Part shown: positions 23,709 to 30,491 of the stretch, piece after piece
Layout: each line of letters starts with the position of its first letter
Position numbering within the stretch: the stretch's first letter is position 1
Assembly: GCA_024654415.1 (NCBI GenBank)
Contig: JANLHQ010000030.1
Span: 1-30,589, forward strand
DNA: 30,589 nt
Direction: 5' to 3'
Source of the DNA: Candidatus Azambacteria bacterium
GTDB taxonomy: Bacteria; Patescibacteriota; Minisyncoccia; GWC2-36-17; WO2-46-25
Program-made: the position numbers and the translations under genes
Notes under the pieces: generated by a model
What the model was told of the DNA's origin: nothing
What the model saw: the letters and a program-made list of their open reading frames with translations, nothing else
Database searches by the model: none

Positions 23709-25604
23709 ATGATAACCATGAAAAACAAAAGAAAAAATTCAAAAGAAAAAATTCAAGAGGGCGGTTTTGCCACGATTGTTGGGGTGATGGCGGTGCTCTC
23801 GCTGAGTTTGATATTCGGCGGCGGCTTTTTATATACGACAATCTCAAGCACAAAGTCGCTTACTCATGAGATCAATTCCGAACAGGGATATTATGCGTCC
23901 GAAGCTGGCATCGAGGACGCGATCTATCGCATTAAAAACGGAAAAAACATCGGGTCGCAAACGGTGTTATCGGTCGGCTCCGCCGTAGCGACAACTACTA
24001 TCGCAACCATCGGACAGATAAAGACGATCACTGCGGAGGGTTCGCTTGCAAGCACGATGAGAAAGGTGCAGACGGAACTCGAGCTTTCTACGGAACAAGC
24101 CGATTTTTACTACGGCGTGCAGATCGGCGCCGGCGGGCTGGTGATGAAGCAGAACAGCGTGGTGAACGGCAGTATTTATTCCGATGGCGACATCACCTGC
24201 ACGAGTAGTTGCGCCGGAACAAAGATTTTAGGCGATGCATGGGTTGCCGGAGGCGTTGCGCCAAGCGCCGATCAGCAGTCCACTGCAACCACTTCTGATT
24301 TTATTGTCGGTAAAACAATCAGCGGAAACGATCAATGGGACGGAGCGCAAAGCTTCATTCCCGGCATCGATAGTCCTATCACAAAGGTAAGTTTATATTT
24401 GAAAAAAACAGGAAACCCGCCTGACGCAACAGTGAGGATCATCAAAGATAAAACGGGAAGACCGGGCGGCTCATCGGATCAGGTTACGAGCGGCACTTTG
24501 AATGCGGCTTCGGTGACAACGAACTACGGTTGGATCGATGTCGGGTTCTCTTCAAACCCGACCATCGTTACGTCTAAGACGTATTGGATCGTGATAGATG
24601 CAAATAATGATGCTTCGAATTATTGGACATGGGGATACAGTACGGCAAATCCTTATGCGAGCGGACAGGGAAAATATTCTCGCGATTGGAGCGTGGGAAG
24701 CCCGACATGGAATAATGTGAATGCGAGCACGAATTCCGATATGGCGTTTAAGGTGTATCTTGGCGGTGTCCCGACAAAGATCGACGGGCTATTGGTTACG
24801 GGAGATGCGCGTGCGAACACGATCATGAACGCACAGGTATGCGGCGATGCATACTACACGGCAATCGACAGCTCATCGCTTACATTTTTAAATTCACCGG
24901 GCTCGCCATGCCCCCTTCCGTATACGCCGGGTACCGCGCATACTCCGGCGGCAGATCCGCCGACCATTCCGATGGCGATATCGCAAGCAAACATTGACGC
25001 ATGGGAAACGCAAGCGACAGCAGGCGGTGTTATTGCGGGGCCGTATGCGCCGCCAAACGGCACTACACTCGGCCCCAAAAAGATCAACGGCGACCTTAAT
25101 TTAACGACAAACGGCGCGATATATTATATTAACGGCCCGGTGTGGGTGGTCGGCAATATCACCATCGATAACAATGTCAAAGTTATTTTAAGTCCCGGAT
25201 TCGGCACTTTGAGCACCGTTGTGATCGCTGATAATCCTGCGCAGCAGAGTACAACGGGCACCGTACTTGTGCAGAATGGCGTAAGGATCTGCGGTTCGGC
25301 GGGGTATAATGCCGGAACGAACACGTGTAATCCTTCCAACGGAAGCTACATTATGTTTCTTTCCACCTATAACGGAACGGATAATGCAATCGCGCTTAAA
25401 AATAACAGCGACGGCGCGATATTTTACGCATCTGCGGGAACGCTCGAAATAGAGCAAACGGCATCCGCAAAACAAATCACCGGCTATAAGGTCGAACTTG
25501 AAAATAACGCAGCAATTACATATGAATCAGGGTTGCAAAGCGTTAATTTTTCTTCGGGACCGTCAGCGGGGTGGAAAATAAGTAGCTGGAAAGAGGTGCA
25601 GTAA
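23709..25604 (+). CDS. PilX-like pilus protein with a nested jelly-roll domain
   Basis: 631 residues; ATG at 23718 is an equally good start. The N-terminus (EGGFATIVGVMAVLSLSLIFGGGFLYT) matches PilX-type minor pilins, with GYYASEAGIEDAIYRIKNG after the helix. From ~130 on there is a right-handed beta-helix-like stretch (MKQNSVVNGSIYSDGDI) that resumes at ~357 (DGLLVTGDARANTIMNAQVCGDAYY). Between them (~190-350) lies a compact beta domain (FIPGIDSPITKVSLYL ... YWIVIDANNDASNYWTW) that looks inserted. Codon use is more GC-rich than its neighbours by eye. Possibly an adhesin-type tip component. Confidence 0.8.
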   Translation: MITMKNKRKNSKEKIQEGGFATIVGVMAVLSLSLIFGGGFLYTTISSTKSLTHEINSEQGYYASEAGIEDAIYRIKNGKNIGSQTVLSVGSAVATTTIATIGQIKTITAEGSLASTMRKVQTELELSTEQADFYYGVQIGAGGLVMKQNSVVNGSIYSDGDITCTSSCAGTKILGDAWVAGGVAPSADQQSTATTSDFIVGKTISGNDQWDGAQSFIPGIDSPITKVSLYLKKTGNPPDATVRIIKDKTGRPGGSSDQVTSGTLNAASVTTNYGWIDVGFSSNPTIVTSKTYWIVIDANNDASNYWTWGYSTANPYASGQGKYSRDWSVGSPTWNNVNASTNSDMAFKVYLGGVPTKIDGLLVTGDARANTIMNAQVCGDAYYTAIDSSSLTFLNSPGSPCPLPYTPGTAHTPAADPPTIPMAISQANIDAWETQATAGGVIAGPYAPPNGTTLGPKKINGDLNLTTNGAIYYINGPVWVVGNITIDNNVKVILSPGFGTLSTVVIADNPAQQSTTGTVLVQNGVRICGSAGYNAGTNTCNPSNGSYIMFLSTYNGTDNAIALKNNSDGAIFYASAGTLEIEQTASAKQITGYKVELENNAAITYESGLQSVNFSSGPSAGWKISSWKEVQ

Positions 25605-25624
25605 TGTGCGCGTGGCGACGCATG

Positions 25625-25633
25625 TGGTATAAT
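25625..25633 (+). promoter_or_regulatory. Extended -10 promoter before pilM
   Basis: TG-G-TATAAT, six bases before ATG at 25640, so the message would start at or near the start codon. It gives pilM-N-O-P a second, internal promoter. Confidence 0.6.
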
Positions 25634-25639
25634 TTTCTT

Positions 25640-26752
25640 ATGTTCGGATCTGTATTCCAAAATTTACACGCAGGAGAGTCAGACGCTGTCGGACTTGATA
25701 TTTCTGACGAAACGTTCAAGTTTGTACAGTTGAAAAAGGGGCGCCATGGATTCGCGCTCGCAGCGTTTGGAGAGGGTGATTTCCCAAAAGAACTTATTGT
25801 GAGTGGGGAGGTTAAGCAGGAGGCAGAAGTGGTAAAAATATTGAAGGACGCATTTGCAAGGCCATTGTACGGGAAACTCACAGCACGTCATATCGTGTGT
25901 AGCTTACCGGAGGAGCATTCGTTTACGCGTGTAATTCAGCTGCCGAAGATGAGTATGAGTGAGGCAAAGGAAGCGATTAAGTGGGAGATCGAGCAGAGCA
26001 TTCCTATGGGTATCAATGATGTATATTATGATTGGCAGCTTGTTGAGATGGAACAGCAAGGAGTTGGGCATCAAGATGTACTTATTTCTGCAGCACCGCG
26101 TAAGATAGTTGATGGGTATGTGTCCGTCATCAAAAAATGCGGATTTATCCCGCGAGCGCTTGAAGTTGAGTCGGTAGCGGTGAGCCGCTCATTAGTAAAG
26201 GATCTCAAAACTGATGCCCCCGTGTTACTTGTGGACATCGGAGCGACTCGCACAAGTTTTATTATTTTCTCCGGTACCGCATTGCAGTTTACGTCGTCAG
26301 TTCCAGTGGCTGGAAACAAGATGATTGCCGCTATTTCATCTGTATGTACAGTAAAAGAAGAAGAAGCAAAAAAATTGTTTTACGATATCGGATTGGATAA
26401 AAATCAGCAAGAAGGAAAAGTGTATGCGGCGCTTGAACCAATCGCGAGTGACCTCGCAAACCAGATAAGGAGTTATGTTGCTTTCTATGAGAGCCATGCG
26501 ATGCACGAACATCGCAAAGAAGGCTCGGTGGCGGTAGCAAAAATCCTGTTGTGTGGTGGTGCATCGAATCTGAACGGGTTAAATGTATATCTTGGACTTG
26601 CGCTAAAAATTCCAGTTGAAACAGGGAACCCGTGGACGAATATTTTGAAGGAGCCATTGAAAGAAGTTCCCGAGCTATCATATAGGCGTTCGCTTGGGTA
26701 TACGACCGTGCTCGGGCTTGCACTTTCGGGCATACAAAAAAGCGACTTATAA
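25640..26752 (+). CDS. pilM: Type IV pilus assembly protein PilM
   Basis: 370 residues from ATG at 25640; the frame can be extended to 25604 but this would include the -10 box. It is an actin-like ATPase fold: AVGLDISDETFKFVQL near the start, VLLVDIGATRTSFIIF as the second phosphate loop, and ILLCGGASNLNGLNVYL near the end. The mid region LPKMSMSEAKEAIKWEIEQSIP is typical of PilM. PilM sits in the cytoplasm and binds the N-terminus of PilN, forming the alignment complex. Confidence 0.93.
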   Translation: MFGSVFQNLHAGESDAVGLDISDETFKFVQLKKGRHGFALAAFGEGDFPKELIVSGEVKQEAEVVKILKDAFARPLYGKLTARHIVCSLPEEHSFTRVIQLPKMSMSEAKEAIKWEIEQSIPMGINDVYYDWQLVEMEQQGVGHQDVLISAAPRKIVDGYVSVIKKCGFIPRALEVESVAVSRSLVKDLKTDAPVLLVDIGATRTSFIIFSGTALQFTSSVPVAGNKMIAAISSVCTVKEEEAKKLFYDIGLDKNQQEGKVYAALEPIASDLANQIRSYVAFYESHAMHEHRKEGSVAVAKILLCGGASNLNGLNVYLGLALKIPVETGNPWTNILKEPLKEVPELSYRRSLGYTTVLGLALSGIQKSDL

Positions 26753-26758
26753 CCATAT

Positions 26759-27322
26759 ATGTTGAAACTCAATCTTTTACCCGATCAATATAAAAACGAA
26801 TATGTGCTTGAAAAAAAGCGACGGTTCGTAGCACATATAACGATTATTTTAGTTTTAATCGCGATCCTTTTTAACATACTGCTCGGGTCAGTATATATGT
26901 TCGTGTTTACGTATGAGCAGTCATTGCGGCAGTCGATTGAAACGCAGACTACCACGGATACGGTGAAACGTCTCGCCACTATTGAAAAAAAGGTTCGCGC
27001 GCTCAATACTCAAATAGGTGTTCTGAGCGCGGTAGAGAAAGACGTTGTTTTGATTGCTCCCGTATTTGAGCGCGTTGCGCAACTAGTCGGGCAGGAGGCA
27101 TATCTCAAAACTGTTTCAATTGACACTGCTACGCAAACGGTAAGTATTGTTGGATTTGCAAAAACACGTGCGGCTGTGCTCGCATTTGCTGATGCACTTC
27201 AAAAAAGTGATTTCGTAATCGAAGGGAGTGTAAAAAACCCGATTAAAAATATCTTGAAAGAAGAGAATATTGATTTTAATTTTACATTTATATTCTCGGA
27301 TAAAAAGATAGCAATACAATGA
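26759..27322 (+). CDS. pilN: Type IV pilus assembly protein PilN
   Basis: 187 residues. It starts with MLKLNLLPDQYKNE, the PilM-binding peptide (INLLP-like), then one membrane helix (~25-50), a coiled coil (VKRLATIEKKVRALNTQI) and a ferredoxin-like alpha/beta domain. It follows pilM by six bases and overlaps pilO by ATGA. Confidence 0.9.
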   Translation: MLKLNLLPDQYKNEYVLEKKRRFVAHITIILVLIAILFNILLGSVYMFVFTYEQSLRQSIETQTTTDTVKRLATIEKKVRALNTQIGVLSAVEKDVVLIAPVFERVAQLVGQEAYLKTVSIDTATQTVSIVGFAKTRAAVLAFADALQKSDFVIEGSVKNPIKNILKEENIDFNFTFIFSDKKIAIQ

Positions 27323-27888
27323 GCCTTTCTTATAAAAGTAAGTTATATGTGCAAATAGGAATACTCATTGGGCTTATGGCGCTCAGTGCATGGGGAAGTA
27401 TGTTTTTGTTTGCGCTTATTACACAAGCAGATACGTTGGTGGGCGACGCGCAAAAGGAGCTCGCCTCGCTTTCTATTAGACAGGAACAGATCACTACAAT
27501 CGCAAAAGAATACGAGAGCGCACACGCTCTTTTTGCACCGCTTGAAGAACGGTTACTTCCTCGTGAAGAACGACTACGCTTTATTATGCTTGTTGAGGGG
27601 CTCGCCGCGGAAGCAGGAGTAGTTCATGAAATCAGCACAGCCGATGATACGTCTGCAGCTAGCACAGAGAAAGCACTCCCCGTGTTGTATTTTAATATAA
27701 CTTTATCCGGAGGATTCCCTAATATATTGCGCTTCATATATCTTCTTGAGCATTCGCGCTATTATCTCGGGGTACAAAAAGCGCAGGTTATTCAGGGTGG
27801 TGGTACTGCGGCACCGAGGAAGAACGGAACAATGTCTTCGCCAGATGATGTAAAGGCACAACTAAGTATAAAAGTGTATACGCAATAA
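27319..27888 (+). CDS. pilO: Type IV pilus assembly protein PilO
   Basis: 189 residues: one membrane helix (~8-32), a coiled-coil stretch (DAQKELASLSIRQEQITTIAKEY), then a ferredoxin-like domain (VLYFNITLSGGFPNILRFIYLLEHS, the usual PilO pattern). It pairs with PilN across the membrane. Confidence 0.88.
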   Translation: MSLSYKSKLYVQIGILIGLMALSAWGSMFLFALITQADTLVGDAQKELASLSIRQEQITTIAKEYESAHALFAPLEERLLPREERLRFIMLVEGLAAEAGVVHEISTADDTSAASTEKALPVLYFNITLSGGFPNILRFIYLLEHSRYYLGVQKAQVIQGGGTAAPRKNGTMSSPDDVKAQLSIKVYTQ

Positions 27889-27890
27889 TT

Positions 27891-28193
27891 ATGAAAATAG
27901 AACTCCAAACGATTAGAGGTGGGGGGTTGCGAGCGGCAGCGTTTGCTAGCCGACATATTCATGTTATTTTATTTGTGTGGGTAATCGTGGTAATAGGCCT
28001 TTGGGGGTTTATTTTTTGGCAATATGGGTACCGTGTAGTGTTCCACCAGGAGGAAACAGTGACCAGGCCGCTTATTATCAAAGGAGATGATTTGAAAGCC
28101 CTTCTTAAGAGTGAGCAGGCGCGAGGAGAATTTCAAAAAAGCATTGTGGACAAACAGTTTCCAAACCCGTTTGTGAAATTCCAAGAGCTGTAA
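27891..28193 (+). CDS. Small membrane protein in the pilP position
   Basis: 100 residues with one membrane helix (ILFVWVIVVIGLWGFIFW), followed by a short extracellular domain ending PNPFVKFQEL. It lacks the beta domain of true PilP, which contacts the PilQ secretin; this organism likely has no outer membrane, so a cut-down partner of PilN/O is plausible. Last gene of the operon, two bases after pilO. Confidence 0.65.
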   Translation: MKIELQTIRGGGLRAAAFASRHIHVILFVWVIVVIGLWGFIFWQYGYRVVFHQEETVTRPLIIKGDDLKALLKSEQARGEFQKSIVDKQFPNPFVKFQEL

Positions 28194-28220
28194 GTTGTTT
28201 TTCTTTACAAGCCCATCTGT

Positions 28221-28250
28221 TTGTGTTATTTTTGGTACGTTCTTTTTATA
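28221..28250 (+). promoter_or_regulatory. Possible promoter of tRNA-Arg
   Basis: TTGTGT (28221-28226), 18-nt spacer, TTTATA (28245-28250), ending ten bases before the mature tRNA. Confidence 0.35.
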
Positions 28251-28260
28251 GCAATGAAGA

Positions 28261-28332
28261 GCTCCCATAGCTCAATGGATAGAGCAACACCCTTCTAAGG
28301 TGAAGACGTAGGTCCGATTCCTACTGGGAGCA
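28261..28332 (+). tRNA. tRNA-Arg (anticodon UCU)
   Basis: Acceptor GCTCCCA/TGGGAGC, D-arm with AATGGAT, anticodon loop CTTCTAA (anticodon TCT) with one mismatch at the top of its stem, T-arm GTAGG-TCCGATT-CCTAC. CCA is not encoded. The 3' part is repeated downstream in both orientations. Confidence 0.93.
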
Positions 28333-28360
28333 CAAACGAGCGTAGCGAGTGATTTGCGAA

Positions 28361-28376
28361 CAGTAAGAATCGGACC
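28361..28376 (+). repeat. Inverted copy of tRNA-Arg T-arm
   Basis: CAGTAAGAATCGGACC is the inverse of 28311-28326 within tRNA-Arg at 15 of 16 positions; the two could form a 16-bp stem around a 34-nt loop. Confidence 0.75.
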
Positions 28377-28404
28377 GCGGGCCGCAGTCCTCGGGGAGAG
28401 GGCG

Positions 28405-28451
28405 TAGGTTTTGAGCGCAGTAGCGCGAGAGGCGATTCCTACTGGGAGCAC
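28405..28451 (+). repeat. Direct copy of tRNA-Arg 3' end with enlarged T-loop
   Basis: CGATTCCTACTGGGAGCAC (28433-28451) is identical to 28315-28333. GTAGG before it could pair with CCTAC as in the T-stem, but the loop would be about 28 nt, so this is a tRNA remnant rather than a working gene. The 28333-28528 stretch otherwise holds no gene. Confidence 0.75.
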
Positions 28452-28474
28452 TAGAGTTGAGTGAAACGAGGAGT

Positions 28475-28497
28475 GATTCCTATTTAGAGAACTAGAG
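28475..28497 (+). repeat. Degenerate third copy of the tRNA-Arg end
   Basis: GATTCCTATTTAGAGAACTAGAG matches 28435-28457 at 18 of 23 positions, directly ahead of tRNA-His. Confidence 0.5.
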
Positions 28498-28529
28498 AGG
28501 GTTGACGGGGGTTATGAGGGGAAGTCTAT

Positions 28530-28603
28530 GGTGGTCGTAGCTCAATTGGCGGAGCTCTCGGTTGTGGTCCGAGTGGTTGCGGGTTCGAGTCCCGTCGACC
28601 ACC
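28530..28603 (+). tRNA. tRNA-His (anticodon GUG)
   Basis: An extra G at -1 opposite a C discriminator (typical of tRNA-His), acceptor GTGGTCG/CGACCAC, anticodon stem CTCGG/CCGAG with loop TTGTGGT (anticodon GTG), T-arm GCGGG-TTCGAGT-CCCGT. Full CCA is not encoded. Confidence 0.95.
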
Positions 28604-28613
28604 CAAAATTTTC

Positions 28614-28641
28614 AAAAAACCGCATTACTGTGCGGTTTTTT
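28614..28641 (+). terminator. Terminator after tRNA-His
   Basis: An 11-bp perfect stem (28614-28624 with 28631-28641), a 6-nt loop and a terminal T-run. Confidence 0.85.
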
Positions 28642-28689
28642 GACAGGCTCTAACCTCATTTTAAGGTACTCTCTATGCGAATAGTGGTG

Positions 28690-28695
28690 TATAAT
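28690..28695 (+). promoter_or_regulatory. -10 box of the S51 peptidase gene
   Basis: TATAAT, seven bases before ATG at 28703, again placing the transcript start at the start codon. No clear -35. Confidence 0.5.
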
Positions 28696-28702
28696 AATAC
28701 AT

Positions 28703-29338
28703 ATGACTAAATGTATATTACACGGTGGATACGCGGGGAGAGTTAATCCAGAGAATGATTTATTCTTTCGAGAAATACTAAAAGATACCTCAGATGAGGT
28801 CAATGTTCTTTTGGTTCATTTTGCTAGAAATGAAGATGAGTATGAAAGATTTTTTGAAGAAAATACAACACAATTTAAAAGAAATAAAGAAAACAAGAAT
28901 CTTTCTTTTGAGGTTGCTTCAGAGGATGATTTTATAAATCAGGTTGATAAATCAGATGTTATTTACTTGCAGGGAGGTCCAACGTTAAAATTACTTAAAG
29001 TATTAAAGAAATACCCTAATTTAGAAGAGAATTTAAAAAGCAAAACAGTAGCTGGAGAATCTGCTGGAGCATATGTTTTATCTTCTTGCTTTTACAGTAA
29101 GTCCGAGGGTGGTGTTTTTGATGGACTTGGATTTGTCCCAGTAAAGACAATTTGTCATTATATTGGAGAAAACAAAGAAGAGCTTGATAGGTGCCCACAT
29201 TATTTGGAAAAGGTAATAAAATCAGAGCTTTTCTCCGCCGTTAATGGTCTTTTCGATCGGGGCTCTGTCTCCGGTTCTCACGATCGACATTACCCCTCCT
29301 GGCATTCCTACGCACGGGTTGACAGATGTGGAGTTTAG
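28703..29338 (+). CDS. Peptidase S51 (dipeptidase E-like), 3' end probably replaced
   Basis: 211 codons. It has the family layout: ILHGGY start, VIYLQGGPTLKLLK, and the nucleophile elbow GESAG (Ser120), with His152 in the ICHY segment where the catalytic His is expected. PepE-like enzymes split Asp-Xaa dipeptides. From about residue 174 (base ~29226) the protein no longer resembles S51 (FDRGSVSGSHDRHYPSWHSYARVDRCGV) and the DNA turns abruptly GC-rich, so the true C-terminus seems lost at a junction with the DGR region. It may be a working short form or a pseudogene. Confidence 0.72.
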   Translation: MTKCILHGGYAGRVNPENDLFFREILKDTSDEVNVLLVHFARNEDEYERFFEENTTQFKRNKENKNLSFEVASEDDFINQVDKSDVIYLQGGPTLKLLKVLKKYPNLEENLKSKTVAGESAGAYVLSSCFYSKSEGGVFDGLGFVPVKTICHYIGENKEELDRCPHYLEKVIKSELFSAVNGLFDRGSVSGSHDRHYPSWHSYARVDRCGV

Positions 29339-29347
29339 GTGTATACT
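29319..29347 (+). promoter_or_regulatory. Strong promoter of the DGR target gene
   Basis: Perfect TTGACA (29319-29324), 17-nt spacer, TATACT (29342-29347). Transcription should begin near 29354, leaving a leader of about 168 nt. Confidence 0.8.
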
Positions 29348-29353
29348 GTTTTT

Positions 29354-29521
29354 CATAGTTCTTTGATAAGACTTGCGATTGGTCATAGCCAAAAGTCCCT
29401 CGATTTTATTCGGGATTTCTGGCTATGACCATGGAGGTCGTTGGCTCCTCCTCGGATGAGAGGAGAATTTCTCATCTAACAGATGAGAGACAAACCGACT
29501 ATCAGTCGGAAGGAGAGGCAC
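29354..29521 (+). promoter_or_regulatory. Structured leader of the DGR target mRNA with alternative hairpins
   Basis: Hairpin A pairs 29381-29399 with 29412-29430 (18 of 19 positions counting one wobble). GGAGG (29433-29437) can pair with CCTCC (29446-29450). TCTCATC (29470-29476) can pair either with GATGAGA upstream (29455-29461) or, extended by one base, with AGATGAGA downstream (29481-29488), so these are mutually exclusive. CCGACT/AGTCGG (29495-29500/29504-29509) forms a hairpin immediately before the AGGAG ribosome site (29511-29515). There is no T-run, so it is not a simple attenuator. The layout suggests control of translation. Confidence 0.55.
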
Positions 29522-30163
29522 ATGTCAAAATATGGACATCGTTCACACAACTGGTTCGAAGCAATTGTGAATAAGATTGGTGGCGAAAATGCGGCAGACA
29601 GTTTTCTCCGCGACGAACTCTCGGTTTCCGAACCGATCCGTTCGTGGCGTGAGGAAGATGGCGTCATCTACTTCAGCGTCACCAGCGACGGCACGACCGG
29701 CGAGGACTGGATCGGGCGTCTAGAAGGCAACGGTTTCCGCGTCGGAGACTACGCCAAGCAGGTGCTCTGTTCGCCGGATTTCAAGCCGACCAACGGCGTG
29801 ACCGAAATCGCCGTTCTGAGGGGCATGCTCTTTGCGGACAATGAGCGGATCACGAAGAAGATTCGCGCGTATGCGGAAGCTTTCAAAACGCCCGACAAGC
29901 GCAAGCTCTCCAAGCCGAACGCCGAAATCGCCTGCCTTGTCCGTGAGAAGTTCACGGACAAGGAGATCGAAGAGATGGGGCTGTGGTACATTGTTGCCAT
30001 GCATGAACCCTTGAGCGACTCCGACGGCGATCCGGACTTGCTGGGCGCGAGCCGTTACGGCGGTGGTCGCTGGCTCGACGCGTGCTACGACAGGCCTGAC
30101 AGCAGGTGGCGTCGTGACGGCGGGTTCGCGTTTGCCGTGTCGCAAGTCAGTTCTCAATCCTAA
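29522..30163 (+). CDS. DGR target protein with C-terminal variable region
   Basis: 213 residues from ATG at 29522, preceded by AGGAG at six bases; an ATG at 29483 lies in the leader before the ribosome site. No signal peptide or membrane helix. Residues ~20-160 are an alpha/beta region of unknown fold (KFTDKEIEEMGLWYIVAMHEP). The C-terminus (167 on) reads SDGDPDLLGASRYGGGRWLDACYDRPDSRWRRDGGFAFAVS-like in short segments, with the Gly/Arg/Trp pattern and FAFAVSQVSS end of C-type-lectin-fold DGR targets. Eleven residues (172, 175, 177, 179-181, 186, 188, 189, 194, 197) differ from the template. It likely binds variable ligands or partners; cytoplasmic by prediction. Confidence 0.85.
   Translation: MSKYGHRSHNWFEAIVNKIGGENAADSFLRDELSVSEPIRSWREEDGVIYFSVTSDGTTGEDWIGRLEGNGFRVGDYAKQVLCSPDFKPTNGVTEIAVLRGMLFADNERITKKIRAYAEAFKTPDKRKLSKPNAEIACLVREKFTDKEIEEMGLWYIVAMHEPLSDSDGDPDLLGASRYGGGRWLDACYDRPDSRWRRDGGFAFAVSQVSSQS
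30020..30117 (+). repeat. DGR variable repeat (VR)
   Basis: 98 bp matching the TR at 30492-30589 with no gaps. There are 13 mismatches, at 30035, 30044, 30045, 30051, 30056, 30060, 30063, 30077, 30084, 30086, 30102, 30110 and 30111, every one at a TR adenine (10 to G, 2 to T, 1 to C). The other 72 TR positions, all C, G or T, are identical. VR may extend to the stop codon but the TR is cut by the window edge. Confidence 0.95.
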
Positions 30164-30170
30164 GATCCTC

Positions 30171-30184
30171 GGGACTTCAGTCCC
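30171..30184 (+). promoter_or_regulatory. Hairpin just after VR
   Basis: GGGAC-TTCA-GTCCC, seven bases after the stop codon, a 5-bp GC-rich stem with a 4-nt loop. DGRs commonly need a small hairpin or cruciform downstream of VR for efficient retrohoming; position and size fit, function is inferred. Confidence 0.5.
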
Positions 30185-30199
30185 TTTGAACTTAGTCCT

Positions 30200-30239
30200 T
30201 AGCCCCATTCCGATCCGTCGGAATGGGGCTAAATTTTTT
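30200..30239 (+). terminator. Terminator of the target gene
   Basis: A perfect 14-bp stem (30200-30213 with 30218-30231), TCCG loop, then a run of six T at 30234-30239. Confidence 0.92.
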
Positions 30240-30264
30240 CATAAAATATAAAATAATATATAAT
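30236..30264 (+). promoter_or_regulatory. Possible promoter of the TR transcript
   Basis: TTTTCA (30236-30241), 17-nt spacer, TATAAT (30259-30264) in AT-rich DNA. It would start a transcript near 30271 carrying ~220 nt of non-coding leader before TR. The 30270-30491 stretch holds no credible gene; a small hairpin GGCAT-TGCG-ATGCC is the main structure seen. Confidence 0.4.
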
Positions 30265-30491
30265 ATTTGTGGCAGTAGGTGAATATGTGGGCAGTCAAGG
30301 CTTCCCGCTACCGAACCCAGTATCCATGCATCGAGAGTATCCGCGGCTACGGTTTCGGATAGAGTGGTGCATGCAGAAACTTCAATAAAAAAGAAGATAC
30401 TTGGCGCGAGGCATTAAGGCATTGCGATGCCGGATTCGATTCAACCCTGAGAGTATTCGAGGGGTGGTGATATGGAAGATGCTTCGCGCGA

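Noticed and set aside
28405..28451. A second tRNA-Arg gene
   Set aside because: Only the 3' end is repeated; there is no anticodon arm and the T-loop would be about 28 nt.
29425..29574. Leader ORF of about 50 codons overlapping the start of the DGR target gene
   Set aside because: No ribosome site precedes it, its codons fall on the hairpin arms, and it overlaps the target gene out of frame; the leader is better explained by RNA structure.
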